In this document: one piece after another, positions 4,250 through 5,544 of the stretch | Layout: each line of letters begins with the position of its first letter | Numbering within the stretch: the stretch's first letter is position 1 | Assembly (NCBI GenBank): GCA_031422195.1 | Contig: JANOPZ010000123.1 | Location: 1 to 5,544, forward strand | Direction of reading: 5' to 3' | Source: JALOTE01 sp031422195 | GTDB lineage: Bacteria > Pseudomonadota > Alphaproteobacteria > Rhizobiales > Rhizobiaceae | DNA length: 5,544 nt | The notes under the pieces: model-generated | Seen by the model: only the letters and a program-made list of their open reading frames with translations | Databases searched by the model: none | What the model was told of the DNA's origin: nothing | Program-made: the position numbers and the translations under genes

Positions 4250-5363
4250 GGTCAACACTCAAAAATGGAACTGGCAGCAGAAAAGCTGGCCTGAATTCGA
4301 ATATGACCCCTTGAAACTAAAGGCGCAGGAGGATGACTTCCTGCATCGTTCGGGTGTGTTCCTAGGCACATATTTGCATGTGACGGAAGACGAAAAGCTC
4401 AACTTGACCATCGACTTCATGTCAAACGAAGCCCTCAAAACTTCAGAGATTGAGGGCGAGTTTTTGAACCGCGAAAGCGTGCAATCCTCAATCCGCAAAC
4501 AATTTGGTTTAACGACGGACGGGCGTTCATCAAAACCGGCTGAGGCTGGGATCGCTGAGATGATGGTTGATCTCTATCGCGCCTTCGCACTGCCTTTGAG
4601 TGATAAAATGCTGTTTGGCTGGCATAATATGATTATGAATGGCAGGCGAGATATTGATAAAGTAGGCGCTTACCGCGAACATGCTGAGCCGATGCAAGTG
4701 GTGTCAGGCAGACTGGAAGAGCCGGTCGTGCATTTTGAAGCGCCGCCCTCAAGACAGCTGCCCCAGGAAATGGCGCGATTTATAGATTGGTTCAACGCCA
4801 CAGCACCGGGTGCAGAAACTCCTATGCCTGCCCTTACGCGGGCTGGCATCGCACATTTGTATTTTGAAAGCATCCACCCTTTTGAAGATGGTAATGGCCG
4901 CATCGGGCGGGCGATCGCAGAAAAAGTAATCGCCCAAGCAATTGGCAAACCAGCCATGATTACCTTGTCACAGACCATCATGGCTCACCGAAAGAACTAT
5001 TACGACAAATTGGAGCAAAGTAACAAAGGCAAACAAATTGATGATTGGCTCGCCTATTTTGCCGGCACCATTTTGGAGGCACAAAAAACGTGCCAAAGTC
5101 TTGTTGAGTTCATCATTCTGAAAACCAAGTTCTTTGATCGCTTCAAAGACCGCTTGAATGACCGTCAGCTCAAGATGATTGCGCGCGTGTTCCGTGAGGG
5201 GGTTGACGGGTTCAAAGGTGGGGTTAGTGCAGAAAACTACATCACCGTTACCGGCACATCGAGAGCCACCGCGACCCGTGATTTACAGGATTTGGTTGAA
5301 AGACATGCTTTCACCAAAACGGGAACCGGCAAAGGCACACGGTATCAGTTGAAATTGGTTTAG
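4248..5363 (+). CDS. Fic-family protein (DUF4172–Fic–winged helix), self-inhibited type
   Basis: Fic proteins usually transfer AMP from ATP to hydroxyl side chains of target proteins. The 371-aa protein has an N-terminal DUF4172-type region (WNWQQKSWPEFEYD at 7-20). The inhibitory motif [S/T]xxxE[G/N] is T65-SEI-E69-G70. The catalytic motif HPFEDGNGRIGR spans 210-221, with catalytic His 210, Asp 214 and the Arg residues that bind ATP. A C-terminal winged helix-turn-helix lies about 305-371 (GTSRATATRDLQDLVERHAF is the likely recognition part). The inhibitory motif lies before the Fic motif in the same chain, which makes it class II: E69 should block ATP until relieved. All core residues are intact, so it looks active. 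Length and domain order are normal for the family. It sits alone, with no separate antitoxin partner. The winged helix may read the inverted repeat over its own start. The target protein is unknown. Confidence 0.93.
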   Translation: MVNTQKWNWQQKSWPEFEYDPLKLKAQEDDFLHRSGVFLGTYLHVTEDEKLNLTIDFMSNEALKTSEIEGEFLNRESVQSSIRKQFGLTTDGRSSKPAEAGIAEMMVDLYRAFALPLSDKMLFGWHNMIMNGRRDIDKVGAYREHAEPMQVVSGRLEEPVVHFEAPPSRQLPQEMARFIDWFNATAPGAETPMPALTRAGIAHLYFESIHPFEDGNGRIGRAIAEKVIAQAIGKPAMITLSQTIMAHRKNYYDKLEQSNKGKQIDDWLAYFAGTILEAQKTCQSLVEFIILKTKFFDRFKDRLNDRQLKMIARVFREGVDGFKGGVSAENYITVTGTSRATATRDLQDLVERHAFTKTGTGKGTRYQLKLV

Positions 5364-5424
5364 AAATTCGCACTCGGATTCCCAGAAATCAGCGCCCTGT
5401 TTGCCTTCAGATCAATGACAACGT

Positions 5425-5460
5425 TTGAGGCCAATCCAACAGACGTCGGATTGGCCTCAA
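5425..5460. terminator. Strong hairpin between fic and the convergent right-edge gene
   Basis: TTGAGGCCAATCC (5425-5437) and GGATTGGCCTCAA (5448-5460) form a perfect 13-bp stem with a 10-nt loop. It lies 61 nt after the fic stop and 36 nt from the stop of the minus-strand gene at the right edge, so it could end transcription from both sides. There is no T-run on either side, so it may work by another route (3'-end protection or Rho dependence). Confidence 0.65.
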
Positions 5461-5477
5461 TATGTTATTGAGTTAAA

Positions 5478-5496
5478 GTTAGCTCGGCGTTAGCTC
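5478..5496. repeat. Tandem 8-bp direct repeat GTTAGCTC
   Basis: GTTAGCTC occurs at 5478-5485 and 5489-5496, an 11-bp period, immediately past the stop codon of the minus-strand right-edge gene. It may be a small slip duplication; function unknown. Confidence 0.35.
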
Positions 5497-5544
5497 TTAT
5501 TCAGCAGCAATCGCGTAGCCATCATTCGCATGTTCTGGTGCGGC
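5497..5544 (-). CDS. C-terminal end of an unidentified gene entering from the right edge
   Basis: On the minus strand, 15 codons read without a stop and end at TAA (5499-5497), giving the tail AAPEHANDGYAIAAE. The acidic, Ala-rich ending and the strong hairpin just beyond the stop suggest a true gene end. Fifteen residues do not allow a family call. ParB-like genes lie in the same orientation upstream of ardC-type genes on some rhizobial plasmids, so that family is a guess to test and not a claim. Confidence 0.45.
   Translation of the reverse strand, partial: AAPEHANDGYAIAAE

Noticed and set aside
4670..4981. Open frame of 103 codons antisense to fic
   Set aside because: It lies wholly inside the Fic catalytic region, whose motifs are intact; no independent support.

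Overview
The window looks like an accessory (plasmid or integrative-element) region of an alphaproteobacterium, probably Hyphomicrobiales (Rhizobium/Agrobacterium/Brucella-Ochrobactrum type). This rests on protein style (an ArdC-type antirestriction protein, an Xre/MbcA/ParS–RES toxin–antitoxin pair and a DUF4172-type Fic protein), moderate GC content and an IS30-family fragment of the kind common in rhizobia. No housekeeping gene is visible, and the genus cannot be fixed from sequence alone.

Layout from left to right. (1) 1-633, minus strand: the N-terminal 211 codons of an ArdC-like antirestriction protein, cut by the window edge just after its HExxH zinc motif. A perfect 21-bp palindrome lies 20 bp upstream of its start. 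(2) 634-995: noncoding, with inverted and direct repeats and two hairpins; one is a textbook terminator for the next gene. (3) 996-1583, minus strand: a 195-aa hypothetical protein with no assigned function. (4) 1584-2389: the most unusual stretch. Reading the other way (+ strand) from about 1910 is a decayed second copy of the 195-aa gene, with stops and frameshifts. The upstream sequences of the two copies also match as an imperfect inverted repeat centred near 1738. (5) 2441-3317, plus strand: a complete Xre/MbcA/ParS antitoxin–RES toxin operon whose genes overlap by 8 nt, with a good promoter and paired 7-mer direct repeats over it. (6) 3441-4021: an IS30-family remnant that keeps the left end and the DNA-binding half of the transposase. 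It is cut off by a second, directly oriented copy of the same 33-bp end. (7) 4248-5363, plus strand: a complete Fic AMP-transferase-like protein with an N-terminal inhibitory motif and a C-terminal winged helix; an inverted repeat overlaps its start codon. (8) 5425-5544: a strong hairpin, then the last 15 codons of an unidentified minus-strand gene entering from the right.

The minus-strand genes (right-edge gene, 195-aa gene, ArdC) may be an older backbone. The plus-strand block between them (RES toxin–antitoxin, IS30 remnant, Fic) looks like inserted cargo devoted to element persistence or conflict. The RES toxin depletes NAD+ and is held in check by its antitoxin. The Fic protein would modify target proteins and carries its own inhibitory helix. 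ArdC would protect incoming DNA from restriction. I do not see a clearly new multi-gene system. The best leads for something undescribed are the inverted duplication of the 195-aa gene, the four-copy repeat family shared by the ardC and 195-aa gene leaders, and the ardC palindrome.
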